NCBI GenBank assembly: GCA_045648205.1
Contig: JAZRNM010000028.1
Span: forward strand, 1-10,897
Length of the DNA stretch: 10,897 bases
Direction: 5' to 3'
Source: SIG440 sp045648205
GTDB lineage: Bacteria; Bacillota; Clostridia; Monoglobales; Monoglobaceae
In this document: positions 1 through 8,068 of the stretch, piece after piece
Layout: each line of letters starts with the position of its first letter
Position numbering within the stretch: the first letter of the stretch is position 1
Translations under genes and position numbers: made by a program
The notes under the pieces: generated by a model
Told to the model about the DNA's origin: nothing
What the model saw: only the letters and a program-made list of their open reading frames with translations
Database searches by the model: none

Positions 1-2091
1 AGTTGCCTTGGGCATTTTGTAATAACCCTTCATTATGTTGTAACCACGTGCCACAAACTCACCAGTAACTTCATCTGGACATTCTTCGCCCGTATCGGGG
101 TCAACAATCTTACATTCAATTTCGGGAAGTGCACGGCCAACAGTTGACACACGAACCTCCAGGGGGTCATCTGTTGAACTCATTGTGCAACCGGGAGATG
201 CCTCTGTCTGACCATAAACAATGGTTATTTCCTTCATATTCATCTTGTTGACAACATCCTGCATTGCAGAAATGGGGCATGGGCTACCCGCCATAATTCC
301 CGTTCTCATATGTGAAAAGTCTGTCTTTTCAAAATCCTCATGTTCAAGCAATGCAATGAACATTGTTGGAACACCATGGAAAGCTGTTATCTGTTCACTG
401 TTTATGCACGCAAGTGCCGGCTTTGGTGAATAATAGGGAAGTGGCAACAAGGTTGCACCATGTGTCATTGATGCAGTCATTGCAAGAACCATTCCAAAGC
501 AATGGAACATCGGAACCTGAATCATCATTCTGTCTGCAGTTGACAAATCCATTCTGTCGCCAATGCACTTTCCGTTGTTAACAACGTTATAATGAGTCAG
601 CATAACCCCCTTGGGGAAACCGGTTGTTCCTGAAGTGTATTGCATATTGCACACATCATCCTTATCAACCGCAGCCGCCATTCTGTAAACTGTTTCAACG
701 GGCACCTGAGATGCCATTTCCAAAGCTTCTTCCCATTCAATACAGCCTGCCTGCTTGAATCCAATTGTGATTATGTTGCGTAAAAACGGTAATCTTTTCG
801 CGTGAAGCCTTTCCCCGGGTTTCAGACTCTCAAGTTCGGGGCAAAGTTCTGCCATAATCTGTGAATAATTGGAATCACGGAATCCATCAACCATAATCAG
901 AGTGTGTGTGTCTGACTGTTTGAACAGATATTCCGCCTCGTGAATTTTGTATGCTGTATTAACTGTAACCAGAACAGCACCGATTTTTGTTGCAGCCCAG
1001 AATGCAATATACCATTGAGGTACATTCGTAGCCCACACCGCTACATGGCTGCCTGCCTTGACTCCCATAGCAACCAAAGCTCTCGCAAAGGTGTCCACAT
1101 CATCACGAAACTCGCTATATGTTCTCGTATAGTCAAGGGCAGTATACTTAAACGCACACTGATCAGGAAATTCTTCAACCATTCGGTCAAGAACCTGAGG
1201 AAATGTGCAGTCTATAAGCAAATCTTTCTTCCACACATATTTACCCGTGTGTGTTTTGTTGTGATACAAAGCGGTATCATTTTTTGACGGGTCGCTGTAC
1301 TGCTTCATATAGTTCACAAACTGTGAGAAAATAATTTCCATATCGTCAAGCTCTTCACACCAGTCAGGATGCCACTCAAGAGAGATAAAGCCATCAAAAT
1401 TAACCGAGCGAAGTGCTGCCATCATTTCTCCGACAGGCATTTCTCCCTCACCTATGAGGCAAAATTCAAAACCTTTTCCGTTCTTTTGTGCATCCTTCAA
1501 ATGAACGTGACGAACATATGCACCAAGGTTTGTTATTGTTGTTTCAGCTTGTTCCCCCGCAAGAAAATAAGTTGAATACATATCCCAGATTGCACCCAAA
1601 GAATCACTTGCGAAATCAACAAGCACCTGACGAAGTGCCGCAGTATCACAGAATATTCCCGAAGTTTCCAAAAGCAAAGAAACACCGTTTTCTTCTGCAA
1701 TTGACATAGTTTCTCCAAGAACCGCCATAACTTCCTTTATGCCGGTTTCAACATCTCCACTGTCACCGATTGCCCGAATACGGACATTGGGAATGCGAAG
1801 ATTTGATGCAATTTCAATGCAAGCCTTAATCTCATCTATATTTTCTTCTCTTTTTTCTGCCAAAGCAATATCACAAATTGTGTCTATGCAAGGCAATGTC
1901 AGTTTCATTTCGTAAAGTTTTCTCACAGTTGCAGCTGCGGCATACTTGTGAAAAGCACCATCTTTATCCGTAAACAATTCATTGTGGATGTTATGAAGTT
2001 CAATTCCCTGAAACTTCAAATCCTTCGCAACATCACAAAAATCATCAAAGGTACGGTTGTGCCAACCTTTTGTAGAAAACGAAAGCTTCAT
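1..2091 (-). CDS. TIM-barrel (sugar phosphate isomerase/epimerase-like) fused to AMP-forming acyl-CoA synthetase, 3' end outside window
   Basis: One open frame of 697 codons runs from the ATG at 2091 to the window edge without a stop. Residues 1 to about 262 form a xylose-isomerase-like TIM barrel: the family's metal ligands Glu-Asp-His-Glu can be placed at E142 (LLLETSG), D170 (IWDMYS), H197 (HVHLKD) and E239 (SLEWHPDW). After a polar linker (about 263-283), residues from about 285 are an ANL-superfamily adenylate-forming enzyme of acyl-CoA synthetase type, with the P-loop YTSGTTGFPKG (485-495), YGQTE (626-630) and GEFVARGYNIMKGYY near the edge. The C-terminal domain with the catalytic lysine, about 130 residues, lies outside. 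The synthetase should convert a carboxylic acid, ATP and CoA to acyl-CoA; its place behind VOR and ilvE suggests a branched-chain acid, which is inference. The TIM-barrel function is unknown. The gene starts 3 bases after the preceding stop, and its ribosome binding site GAGGAGG lies inside the upstream gene, so translation is probably coupled. Confidence 0.88.
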   Translation of the reverse strand, partial: MKLSFSTKGWHNRTFDDFCDVAKDLKFQGIELHNIHNELFTDKDGAFHKYAAAATVRKLYEMKLTLPCIDTICDIALAEKREENIDEIKACIEIASNLRIPNVRIRAIGDSGDVETGIKEVMAVLGETMSIAEENGVSLLLETSGIFCDTAALRQVLVDFASDSLGAIWDMYSTYFLAGEQAETTITNLGAYVRHVHLKDAQKNGKGFEFCLIGEGEMPVGEMMAALRSVNFDGFISLEWHPDWCEELDDMEIIFSQFVNYMKQYSDPSKNDTALYHNKTHTGKYVWKKDLLIDCTFPQVLDRMVEEFPDQCAFKYTALDYTRTYSEFRDDVDTFARALVAMGVKAGSHVAVWATNVPQWYIAFWAATKIGAVLVTVNTAYKIHEAEYLFKQSDTHTLIMVDGFRDSNYSQIMAELCPELESLKPGERLHAKRLPFLRNIITIGFKQAGCIEWEEALEMASQVPVETVYRMAAAVDKDDVCNMQYTSGTTGFPKGVMLTHYNVVNNGKCIGDRMDLSTADRMMIQVPMFHCFGMVLAMTASMTHGATLLPLPYYSPKPALACINSEQITAFHGVPTMFIALLEHEDFEKTDFSHMRTGIMAGSPCPISAMQDVVNKMNMKEITIVYGQTEASPGCTMSSTDDPLEVRVSTVGRALPEIECKIVDPDTGEECPDEVTGEFVARGYNIMKGYYKMPKAT

Positions 2092-2094
2092 AAA

Positions 2095-3489
2095 TTATAC
2101 CTCCTCATAAACAATCTTGTTTACGGCACCAAGATATGCACGAATGCTCGCACCGATTATGTCGGTGGAAATACCGCTGCCCGAATAAAGCTTGCCACCC
2201 TCTCTCAAACGAACGACAGCCGCGCCAACAGCTTCACGACCTTCAGTTACAGACTGAATCTGGAAATCATCCAATTCGTAATGGCTGCCTATAACTTGCA
2301 CAATGCAGCGATATGCCGCATCAATAGGACCATCACCAAAGGATATACCCTCTATTTCCTCGCCATCAGCTTTTTTCAATTTCAACTGTGCGGATGCTGT
2401 GATTATGTTGCCGCTGTTGACAACATAGCTAAGCAGTTTGTAGGTTGGCGGAACCTGAAGAGCAACACTTGCAACAATTGCATCAAGCTCCTTTGCGCCA
2501 ACTTTTTCCTTCTTTGCGGATACTCTTTTGAATTCCTCAAAAACCTTTTCACTATCCTCTTCAGACAGGTCATAACCAAGACTTTGAGTTGCTGCAATAA
2601 CAGCTGAAATGTCATCGCTTTTGTCAAGGAAAACATTTTCTTCTGCCATGCGTATTTCAACATTGTCTGATATTTCATTACCTTTTCCGATAACACGCAA
2701 AATCTGCTTGATTATGCGGTTCAGTTCGGTGTGCTTGATGCTTATTGACAAGTCACAGTTTTTTCCGCAATTTTTAACAATATTTGCAAACACACTAAGT
2801 GAAGTAACATTGCCACAAGTTGAAGTCTTTACTGAGTTGACCAAAGTCTTGGCTGCCAAAATCGCAGATGAATTTGCCATTCCGTTTTTGTCATCACAAA
2901 CTACACCCAATTCAACCTTTTCAAGTTCAGGCACATCCTTTGCCAAATTTTCAACAAATTTCGCAAATTCATCAGGCATTATTTCTCCTGTTGAATCACA
3001 AACGGAAATCGCCGTTGCTCCGCTTTGAATAGCAACATTAATAGCTTCAACAAGAATTTTATTTTCTGCCCTTGTGGCATCAAGTGCACAAAATTCAACA
3101 TCCTGGCACTTTTCTTTTGCTGCGGCAACCATTTCACCGATATGAGCAAGCATCTTTGGAGCCTTCAAGTGACAGGTATATTCCATTCCCATAGGAGAGA
3201 CCGGCAGTTCAACACGTATGCGTGGTCTTTCAGCACCCGATAGGGCTGTTGCTGCATCTTCTATTCCTTCAGTTGTCATTCCCGCAGCAACCGAAAGCTT
3301 GCTGTTCTTTACAAACGAAGATATTGTGCGAACGAGCAAAGTATCAGCCTTTTTGTTCGAAATGACAGGAAGCTCAATAGTGTCAACATTTAGCTTTTCA
3401 AGTTGTCTAGCTATTTCTAATTTTTCTTTAAAACTAAGTGTTGCCGTGTTGCAACAAAGTGTCGTATCTACAATATTGATGTTTTTCAT
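2095..3489 (-). CDS. 2-isopropylmalate synthase-like protein with degenerate active site and intact LeuA C-terminal domain
   Basis: A 464-residue protein related to 2-isopropylmalate/citramalate synthases (usual LeuA about 500 residues). The HMGL-like TIM barrel spans about 1-270 and is recognisable from DTTL (8-11), VEFCALDATR (131-140) and CDSTGEIMP (164-172). The C-terminal LeuA dimer/allosteric domain (about 347-460) is well kept, with GDGPIDAA and the GSGISTDIIGAS segment. The catalytic barrel is not kept: DTTLRDGEQ has become DTTLCCNTA (Arg and metal Asp to C12, C13); the HCHND motif aligns without gaps to VCDDK (197-201), losing both metal histidines; and the GERAGN loop is replaced near 226-232. 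The usual aldol condensation with acetyl-CoA is therefore unlikely. The frame is intact and the ribosome binding site is good (AGGAG upstream of 3489), so it is not an obvious pseudogene. In an operon with a leucine T-box it may be a leucine sensor or scaffold, or have a new activity; this is inference. Confidence 0.85.
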   Translation of the reverse strand: MKNINIVDTTLCCNTATLSFKEKLEIARQLEKLNVDTIELPVISNKKADTLLVRTISSFVKNSKLSVAAGMTTEGIEDAATALSGAERPRIRVELPVSPMGMEYTCHLKAPKMLAHIGEMVAAAKEKCQDVEFCALDATRAENKILVEAINVAIQSGATAISVCDSTGEIMPDEFAKFVENLAKDVPELEKVELGVVCDDKNGMANSSAILAAKTLVNSVKTSTCGNVTSLSVFANIVKNCGKNCDLSISIKHTELNRIIKQILRVIGKGNEISDNVEIRMAEENVFLDKSDDISAVIAATQSLGYDLSEEDSEKVFEEFKRVSAKKEKVGAKELDAIVASVALQVPPTYKLLSYVVNSGNIITASAQLKLKKADGEEIEGISFGDGPIDAAYRCIVQVIGSHYELDDFQIQSVTEGREAVGAAVVRLREGGKLYSGSGISTDIIGASIRAYLGAVNKIVYEEV

Positions 3490-3518
3490 ACCGTTTTTCT
3501 CCTTAACAGATTTAACAA

Positions 3519-4583
3519 TTATTTAACAAGACAAGTCCAGCCAAATTTATCTTCAACTTTTCCCCACTGAATGCCTGTTAAAGTGTCATAAAGTTTCTGT
3601 GTAACTTCACCGATTTTGCCTTCATTCACAGTGAATTTTTTACCTTTGTAGCTGAGTTCACCTATAGGCGAAACAACCGCAGCGGTTCCACAACCCCAAG
3701 CTTCTTCCAAAGTTCCGTTAGTCATAGCTTCTTCAAGCTCATCAATGCTGAGAAGTCTTTCAGAAACTGTGTAACCTTCATTTTTCAGAACTTCAATACA
3801 AGACTTACGTGTGATTCCCGGGAGGATTGAGCCGGTAAGTGCCGGTGTTATAATCTCACCGTTGATCTTGAACATAACGTTCATTGCACCAACTTCTTCA
3901 ATATACTTTCTTTCAACACCGTCAAGCCACAAAACCTGAGAATAACCCTTCTGTTCTGCTCTTTCGCCTGCACGGTTACTTGCAGCATAGTTTCCGCCGC
4001 ATTTTGCATAACCCGTACCGCCGCGAACTGCACGAACATCCTGGTCTTCAATCATGATCTTAACAGGATTGATTCCTTCTTTATAATAACTTCCAACCGG
4101 AGATGCTATAATCATAAATCTCGCATTGTGAACCGCGTGAACACCCAAAGTCTCATCATTTCCGAACATAAACGGACGGAGATAAAGTGATGTTCCGGGA
4201 GCTGAGGGTGTCCATTCTTCTTCGCATTTAACAAATGTCTGAAGAATTTCCATTGCCACATCTTCGTCAATCTGGGGAAGACAGAGTCTTTCAGCAGAAC
4301 TGTTCATTCTGCGGATGTTTTCGATGGGTCTGAACATCTGAACCTTTCCGTCTTCTCTGCGATACGCCTTGAGTCCTTCAAAAATTTCTGAACCATAGTG
4401 AAGAACAGTTGATGCAGGATGAATCATAAATTCACCGAAAGGAATGATTTTTGCATCATGCCAGCCCTTGTCTGATGAGTAATCCATAACAAACATATGG
4501 TCAGAAAAATACTTACCAAAACCAAGAATTGAACTGTCCGGTTTTTCCTTTGGACAAGTTGTTTTTGTAATTTTTATATCCAT
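3519..4583 (-). CDS. ilvE: Branched-chain amino acid aminotransferase, type II
   Basis: A 354-residue class IV PLP-dependent aminotransferase that interconverts leucine, isoleucine and valine with their 2-oxo acids, using glutamate/2-oxoglutarate, in the cytoplasm. The PLP lysine is K194 in GYAKCGGNYAAS. Other family marks are LHYGSEIFEGLKAYR (61-75), YLRPF (134-138) and the EEVGAMNVMF segment. The length fits the longer type II BCAT group (about 350-360) rather than the roughly 300-residue E. coli type. The start at 4583 follows AAGGAG at a normal distance. It lies 27 bases after the oxidoreductase gamma subunit and 29 bases before the LeuA-like gene, in the same operon. Its presence next to a 2-oxoacid:ferredoxin oxidoreductase is the main reason to read that enzyme as acting on branched-chain 2-oxo acids. 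Confidence 0.96.
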   Translation of the reverse strand: MDIKITKTTCPKEKPDSSILGFGKYFSDHMFVMDYSSDKGWHDAKIIPFGEFMIHPASTVLHYGSEIFEGLKAYRREDGKVQMFRPIENIRRMNSSAERLCLPQIDEDVAMEILQTFVKCEEEWTPSAPGTSLYLRPFMFGNDETLGVHAVHNARFMIIASPVGSYYKEGINPVKIMIEDQDVRAVRGGTGYAKCGGNYAASNRAGERAEQKGYSQVLWLDGVERKYIEEVGAMNVMFKINGEIITPALTGSILPGITRKSCIEVLKNEGYTVSERLLSIDELEEAMTNGTLEEAWGCGTAAVVSPIGELSYKGKKFTVNEGKIGEVTQKLYDTLTGIQWGKVEDKFGWTCLVK

Positions 4584-4610
4584 TTTTCCAAATCTCCTTA
4601 AACTTAAATA

Positions 4611-5144
4611 CTAAAAATCTGCGCCAATTTGCATTGCCTTTTTGTTTACTTCAAGCATATCTGCTCTCTTTGCAGAAATAACCTTTTGAAGCGCCGCATC
4701 AACGCCCTCATCTGTGAAATTATCTGTAGCCTTCAAAAGCTTGCCGGCAATAATCATGTTAGCAAGTGTAGGCATATCATTATCAGATGCCAGCTTTGTT
4801 GCAGGGATATAGTAAACCGTAACATCATCACGTTTAACTTTTCTTTCGATAAGTGTTGAATCAACAATAATGATTCCGCCAGGAACAACTGAGTCCTCAT
4901 ATTTGTCAAGAGACGGAAGATTCATTGCAACCAAAACGTCAGGAGCAGAAACGATAGGAGAACCAACCGGTTCATCACTCAAAATAACACTGCAACTTGC
5001 AGTTCCTCCACGCATTTCAGGACCGTATGAAGGAAGCCAGCTTACCTCTTTGCCCTCTACAAGACCTTTGTATGCAAGGAATTTACCTGTAAAAAGAATA
5101 CCCTGACCGCCAAATCCGGCAATCAACATCTGTGTTGCACTCAT
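4611..5144 (-). CDS. 2-oxoacid:ferredoxin oxidoreductase, gamma subunit (VorC/KorC-like)
   Basis: A 177-residue protein of the pyruvate/ketoisovalerate oxidoreductase gamma family. It opens with the glycine-rich GFGGQG (10-15) and carries the typical PSYGPEMRGGTASC segment (38-51), followed by DVLVAMN and a GGIIIVDS strand. In four-subunit members of this family the gamma chain helps assemble the complex and bind CoA. The start codon overlaps the stop of the beta-subunit gene by one base (TAATG), and a strong AGGAGG site lies within the end of that gene, indicating translational coupling and equal subunit amounts. Substrate class (branched-chain versus 2-oxoglutarate) cannot be told from this subunit; the call rests on context. 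Confidence 0.92.
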   Translation of the reverse strand: MSATQMLIAGFGGQGILFTGKFLAYKGLVEGKEVSWLPSYGPEMRGGTASCSVILSDEPVGSPIVSAPDVLVAMNLPSLDKYEDSVVPGGIIIVDSTLIERKVKRDDVTVYYIPATKLASDNDMPTLANMIIAGKLLKATDNFTDEGVDAALQKVISAKRADMLEVNKKAMQIGADF

Positions 5145-5899
5145 TATTTCTCCTCCTTTTCTGCACTGCGATCCTTATAAACACCCAAAGGATAATAAGG
5201 AAGCATTTTTTCGTCAATCCACTTAAGTGCATCCTGAGGAGTCATACCCCAGTTTGTTGGACAAGTTGACACAACTTCAATCAAAGAGAAGCCCTTGCCG
5301 TCAAGCTGATTCTGGAAAGCCTTTTTGATTGCCTTCTTTGCATTTTTAACGCACTTAACATTGTTAACTGTAACTCTTTCAAGATATTCAGGTCCGTCAA
5401 GAGTTGCAAGCATTTCACAAACCCTGATGGGGAAGCCGCAAGCCTCAGTATCTCTTCCGTAAGGAGAAGTCTGTGTAACCTGACCCGGAAGTGATGTTGG
5501 AGCCATCTGACCGCCTGTCATACCATAGATTGCATTGTTTATGAATATAATTGTGATATTTTCGTTTCTTGCTGCTGCATGAACAGTTTCAGCCATACCA
5601 ATAGAGGCCAAATCACCATCGCCCTGATATGTAAATACAACATTGTTTTCGGGATCTGAACGCTTAACACCTGTTGCAACCGCCGGAGCACGACCGTGTG
5701 CCGCCTCAATCATATCACAGTTGAAATAGTTGTAAGCCATAACAGAACATCCAACTGGAGCAATACCGATTGTTCTTCCTTCAATTCCCAATTCATCAAT
5801 AACCTCAGCTACAAGACGATGAACAATACCATGTGTACAACCAGGACAGTAATGCATCTGAACATCTGCCAAAGCCTTTGGTTTTTCAAAAACTACCAT
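5144..5899 (-). CDS. 2-oxoacid:ferredoxin oxidoreductase, beta (thiamine diphosphate) subunit
   Basis: A 251-residue TPP-binding subunit. The thiamine-diphosphate/Mg signature runs from GDGDLASIG (93-101) to NNAIYGMTGGQ (121-131), with the usual spacing between GDG and NN. The N-terminus has the YCPGCTHG motif (17-24) and HGR (68-70), both typical of KorB/VorA-type beta chains. No extra ferredoxin domain is present; the iron-sulfur clusters are on the separate 68-residue subunit. The complex catalyses 2-oxo acid + CoA + oxidised ferredoxin to acyl-CoA + CO2 + reduced ferredoxin, which is reversible in anaerobes. The start overlaps the alpha-subunit stop by one base (TAATG). Beta chains of VOR and KOR are alike, so branched-chain specificity is inferred from the neighbouring ilvE and the leucine T-box. 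Confidence 0.94.
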   Translation of the reverse strand: MVVFEKPKALADVQMHYCPGCTHGIVHRLVAEVIDELGIEGRTIGIAPVGCSVMAYNYFNCDMIEAAHGRAPAVATGVKRSDPENNVVFTYQGDGDLASIGMAETVHAAARNENITIIFINNAIYGMTGGQMAPTSLPGQVTQTSPYGRDTEACGFPIRVCEMLATLDGPEYLERVTVNNVKCVKNAKKAIKKAFQNQLDGKGFSLIEVVSTCPTNWGMTPQDALKWIDEKMLPYYPLGVYKDRSAEKEEK

Positions 5900-6963
5900 T
5901 ATTTCGCACCTCCGTTTGCGGCTTTCTTAATTGCATCAAGCACCTGTTCAGGTGACGGAATCATTCCGCCCACACGGTTACAAAGTGTAACCGGAACTTT
6001 GCATTCTGATGCAAGTTTAACATCTTCAATCATCTGACCCATTGAAAGCTCAACAGAAATGATTTCTTTAACTTTTTCTGCTGCTTTCGCATAAGGAGCC
6101 TTGGGGAATGGCCAAAGAGTGATAGGTCTGATGAGCCCAACCTTGATTCCCTCTGCTCTTGCAGCATTTATTGCATTCTTTGACACACGTGCCGCAATAC
6201 CGAATGCAGTAACACAAATTTCTGCATCGTCCATCATATATTCTTCATACATACATTCATTTTCTTCTATTTCTTTGTATCTCTCAAAACGGGCAAAGTT
6301 TGACTTTTCAAGTGCATCCGGTTCAAGGAACAATGAATTCACAATGTTGTGTGGTCTTTCCATCTTTGTTCCTGTAGTTGCCCAGGGCTTTTCAATGGGA
6401 GCACCAATCTCATAATCAAGTGACACAGGCTCCATCATCTGACCCATTGTACCATCAGCAAGAACCATAGCTGTCATTCTGTATTTATCAGCAAGTTCAA
6501 AACCTTTAACTGTCATATCTGCCATTTCCTGAACAGAACAAGGAGCAAGAACTATCATACGGAAGTCGCCGTGTGCTCCGCCTTTTGTTGCCTGGAAGTA
6601 GTCTGACTGTGAGGGCTGAATTCCGCCAAGACCGGGACCACCACGCTGAACGTTGATAACAAGCGCGGGAAGGTCAGCACCTGCAAGGTAAGAAAGTCCT
6701 TCGCCTTTCAGTGAAATACCGGGGCTTGATGAAGAGGTCATAACTCTTTTTCCCGTTGATGAAACGCCATAAACCATATTGATTGCGGCAATTTCACTTT
6801 CTGCCTGAAGGAATGTTCCTCCGATTTTGGGCATTCTTTTTGCCATATATGCAGCAATCTCTGTCTGAGGTGTGATTGGATATCCAAAATAATGACGGCA
6901 TCCTGCAATGATAGCAGCCTCAGCAATTGCCTCATTACCTTTCATTAAAACTTTATCTGCCAT
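5899..6963 (-). CDS. vorB: 2-oxoacid:ferredoxin oxidoreductase, alpha subunit (VorB-type)
   Basis: A 354-residue alpha chain with the pyrimidine-binding domain at about 10-230 and a transketolase C-terminal-like domain II at about 245-345. Diagnostic segments are GYPITPQTE (27-35), QAESEIAAI (53-61), the TSSSSPGISL stretch (76-85) and QRGGPGLG (106-113). The length and sequence match the group annotated as 3-methyl-2-oxobutanoate (2-ketoisovalerate) ferredoxin oxidoreductase subunit VorB; 2-oxoglutarate enzymes are close relatives, so the substrate is not proven. The start at 6963 is 10 bases after the ferredoxin gene; the upstream ribosome binding site (AAAGGTAGGG) is a weaker match than those of its neighbours. 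With the beta, gamma and ferredoxin chains it makes a complete four-subunit enzyme. Confidence 0.92.
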   Translation of the reverse strand: MADKVLMKGNEAIAEAAIIAGCRHYFGYPITPQTEIAAYMAKRMPKIGGTFLQAESEIAAINMVYGVSSTGKRVMTSSSSPGISLKGEGLSYLAGADLPALVINVQRGGPGLGGIQPSQSDYFQATKGGAHGDFRMIVLAPCSVQEMADMTVKGFELADKYRMTAMVLADGTMGQMMEPVSLDYEIGAPIEKPWATTGTKMERPHNIVNSLFLEPDALEKSNFARFERYKEIEENECMYEEYMMDDAEICVTAFGIAARVSKNAINAARAEGIKVGLIRPITLWPFPKAPYAKAAEKVKEIISVELSMGQMIEDVKLASECKVPVTLCNRVGGMIPSPEQVLDAIKKAANGGAK

Positions 6964-6973
6964 AGTCTTTTCC

Positions 6974-7180
6974 CTACCTTTCTACTGTAATAATGCAATC
7001 AGGACACATTGTTGCACAGAATGCACAACCGATACAATCCTCAATTTTCTGAGCCTCAACCGGATGATGTCCCTTTTTGTTGATTTTGTCTTTTGCAAGA
7101 ATGAGAACATTCTTCGGGCATGCATCAATACAGAGCCCACAGCCCTTGCAATTATCTGTTTTAAAAGTTAATTTTGCCAT
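6974..7180 (-). CDS. 2x[4Fe-4S] ferredoxin (delta) subunit of the 2-oxoacid oxidoreductase
   Basis: A 68-residue bacterial-type ferredoxin with two CxxCxxCxxxCP clusters: C11, C14, C17, C21 and C49, C52, C55, C59. It should carry electrons between the thiamine diphosphate site of the oxidoreductase and external ferredoxin. Position directly before the alpha subunit (10-base gap) is the common arrangement of four-subunit VOR/KOR operons, so it is read as the delta subunit rather than a free ferredoxin. The ATG at 7180 is preceded by AGGAG at good spacing, and it follows the ATPase stop by 13 bases. Confidence 0.95.
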   Translation of the reverse strand: MAKLTFKTDNCKGCGLCIDACPKNVLILAKDKINKKGHHPVEAQKIEDCIGCAFCATMCPDCIITVER

Positions 7181-7193
7181 AAGTTTCTCTCCT

Positions 7194-7862
7194 TTAACCT
7201 AACTTTTTTTGTATTTTAAGCCCAAATAAATGGGATACTTTACCTTTTAATTCATTAAGCAAATCTTCCTTTACCGTTGTCATAACCAGAGGAATTCCTG
7301 CTACCGCTGAAATTTCTTCGGCATATGCCAAAGATGAAAGAACATCTTCTGCTGTTGTTTCGTGGCCTAGGTTTGAATTGTTTATAATTCCGGTGAACTT
7401 TATTTTTCCGGCATCTTCAATTTCCCTCATAACCTCCACAGTCGATTTTGCATCTGGTGTCAAAGGTCTGTACTTATTTACAACAAACAGCATATCATAA
7501 TTATTTTCTTCAAGAATCCCGGGAGTGTATCTTCCGAGAGCATATGCTCCTCTGTCATCACCGCCGATATCTACAATTGTCATAACTGAAGGATTATCTA
7601 TCACCCCATACATTTCCTGAGGCAATGCGGGAATGTCGACATTTGAGTTTGCATATTCAGAACAAATCAACTTTATTCCTGCCTGGTTCAGTTCTTCCTC
7701 ACTGTCCTTTGTTCGGAAATAAGGATTGACAATGTCAATATCAGCAATGGCAACATTGTCAAAATTCTTTTTAAGGTCAAAAGCCATATTGACAGCTATG
7801 TTTGTTTTGCCGCTGCCATAGTGACCGGCTAATAATGTTATTCTCTTATATGTATGGTTCAT
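7194..7862 (-). CDS. MinD/ParA-type P-loop ATPase, first gene of the operon
   Basis: A cytoplasmic P-loop NTPase of the SIMIBI/ParA-MinD class. Numbered from the longer reading, Walker A is GHYGSGKT (16-23), a DIDIVNPYFRT segment (44-54) follows, and VDIGGDDRG (100-108) is the Walker B/switch II region. The Walker A lacks the signature lysine of true ParA/MinD (H and Y stand before GSGKT). Two in-frame ATGs exist. The one at 7871 touches the AAGGA site (7872-7876), too close to use; the one at 7862 lies 9 bases from it, so 222 residues starting at 7862 is preferred over 225. It is the first gene after the T-box terminator and is followed by the ferredoxin 13 bases on. Its role is unknown; iron-sulfur or complex maturation is a guess based on position. 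Confidence 0.85.
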   Translation of the reverse strand: MNHTYKRITLLAGHYGSGKTNIAVNMAFDLKKNFDNVAIADIDIVNPYFRTKDSEEELNQAGIKLICSEYANSNVDIPALPQEMYGVIDNPSVMTIVDIGGDDRGAYALGRYTPGILEENNYDMLFVVNKYRPLTPDAKSTVEVMREIEDAGKIKFTGIINNSNLGHETTAEDVLSSLAYAEEISAVAGIPLVMTTVKEDLLNELKGKVSHLFGLKIQKKLG

Positions 7863-7887
7863 TTTCTTCATTCCTTATCAGATATAT

Positions 7888-7923
7888 AAAAACACCCATC
7901 TCAAAAAGACTTTGAGACGGGTG
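7888..7923 (-). terminator. T-box intrinsic terminator
   Basis: A 13-bp stem (7911-7923 with 7893-7905, one G-U pair) with a 5-base loop is followed by TTTTT (7888-7892). Its 5' arm shares CTCAAA with the antiterminator, so the two folds exclude each other. It ends about 25 bases before the chosen ATPase start. Confidence 0.93.
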
Positions 7924-8065
7924 CAAAACACTCGCGGTACCACTCAAATTGCGAAGCCCTGCCTCGCCTCTCTTCGGGATCAATCAATCCTCATGCCTTG
8001 ACGCAGCAATCACGGAAGATATCTACTAACCAAATTCTCGGCTTTCTCATCTTCAGCTCGGAAGT

Positions 8066-8068
8066 GAG
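8066..8068 (-). promoter_or_regulatory. T-box specifier codon CTC (Leu)
   Basis: The triplet is followed by the conserved purine (A at 8065) and directly by the lower stem I helix strand CTTC, exactly the position of the specifier in well-studied T-boxes. Shifted readings would give CCC (Pro), ACC (Thr) or GAC (Asp), but none of these is followed by a purine next to the helix. Confidence 0.75.

Noticed and set aside
1948..2607. A 219-codon plus-strand open frame
   Set aside because: It lies antisense to the LeuA-like gene and the start of the TIM-barrel fusion, has no recognisable domain, and is a shadow of those coding regions.
2095..3489. The LeuA-like gene as a decaying pseudogene
   Set aside because: The frame is fully open, the C-terminal domain is well conserved, the ribosome binding site is good and it carries the coupled binding site for the next gene; decay would not confine changes to the catalytic motifs.
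2609..3526. Plus-strand open frames opposite the LeuA-like gene
   Set aside because: They mirror the codon pattern of the real minus-strand gene, and their translations match no family I recognise.
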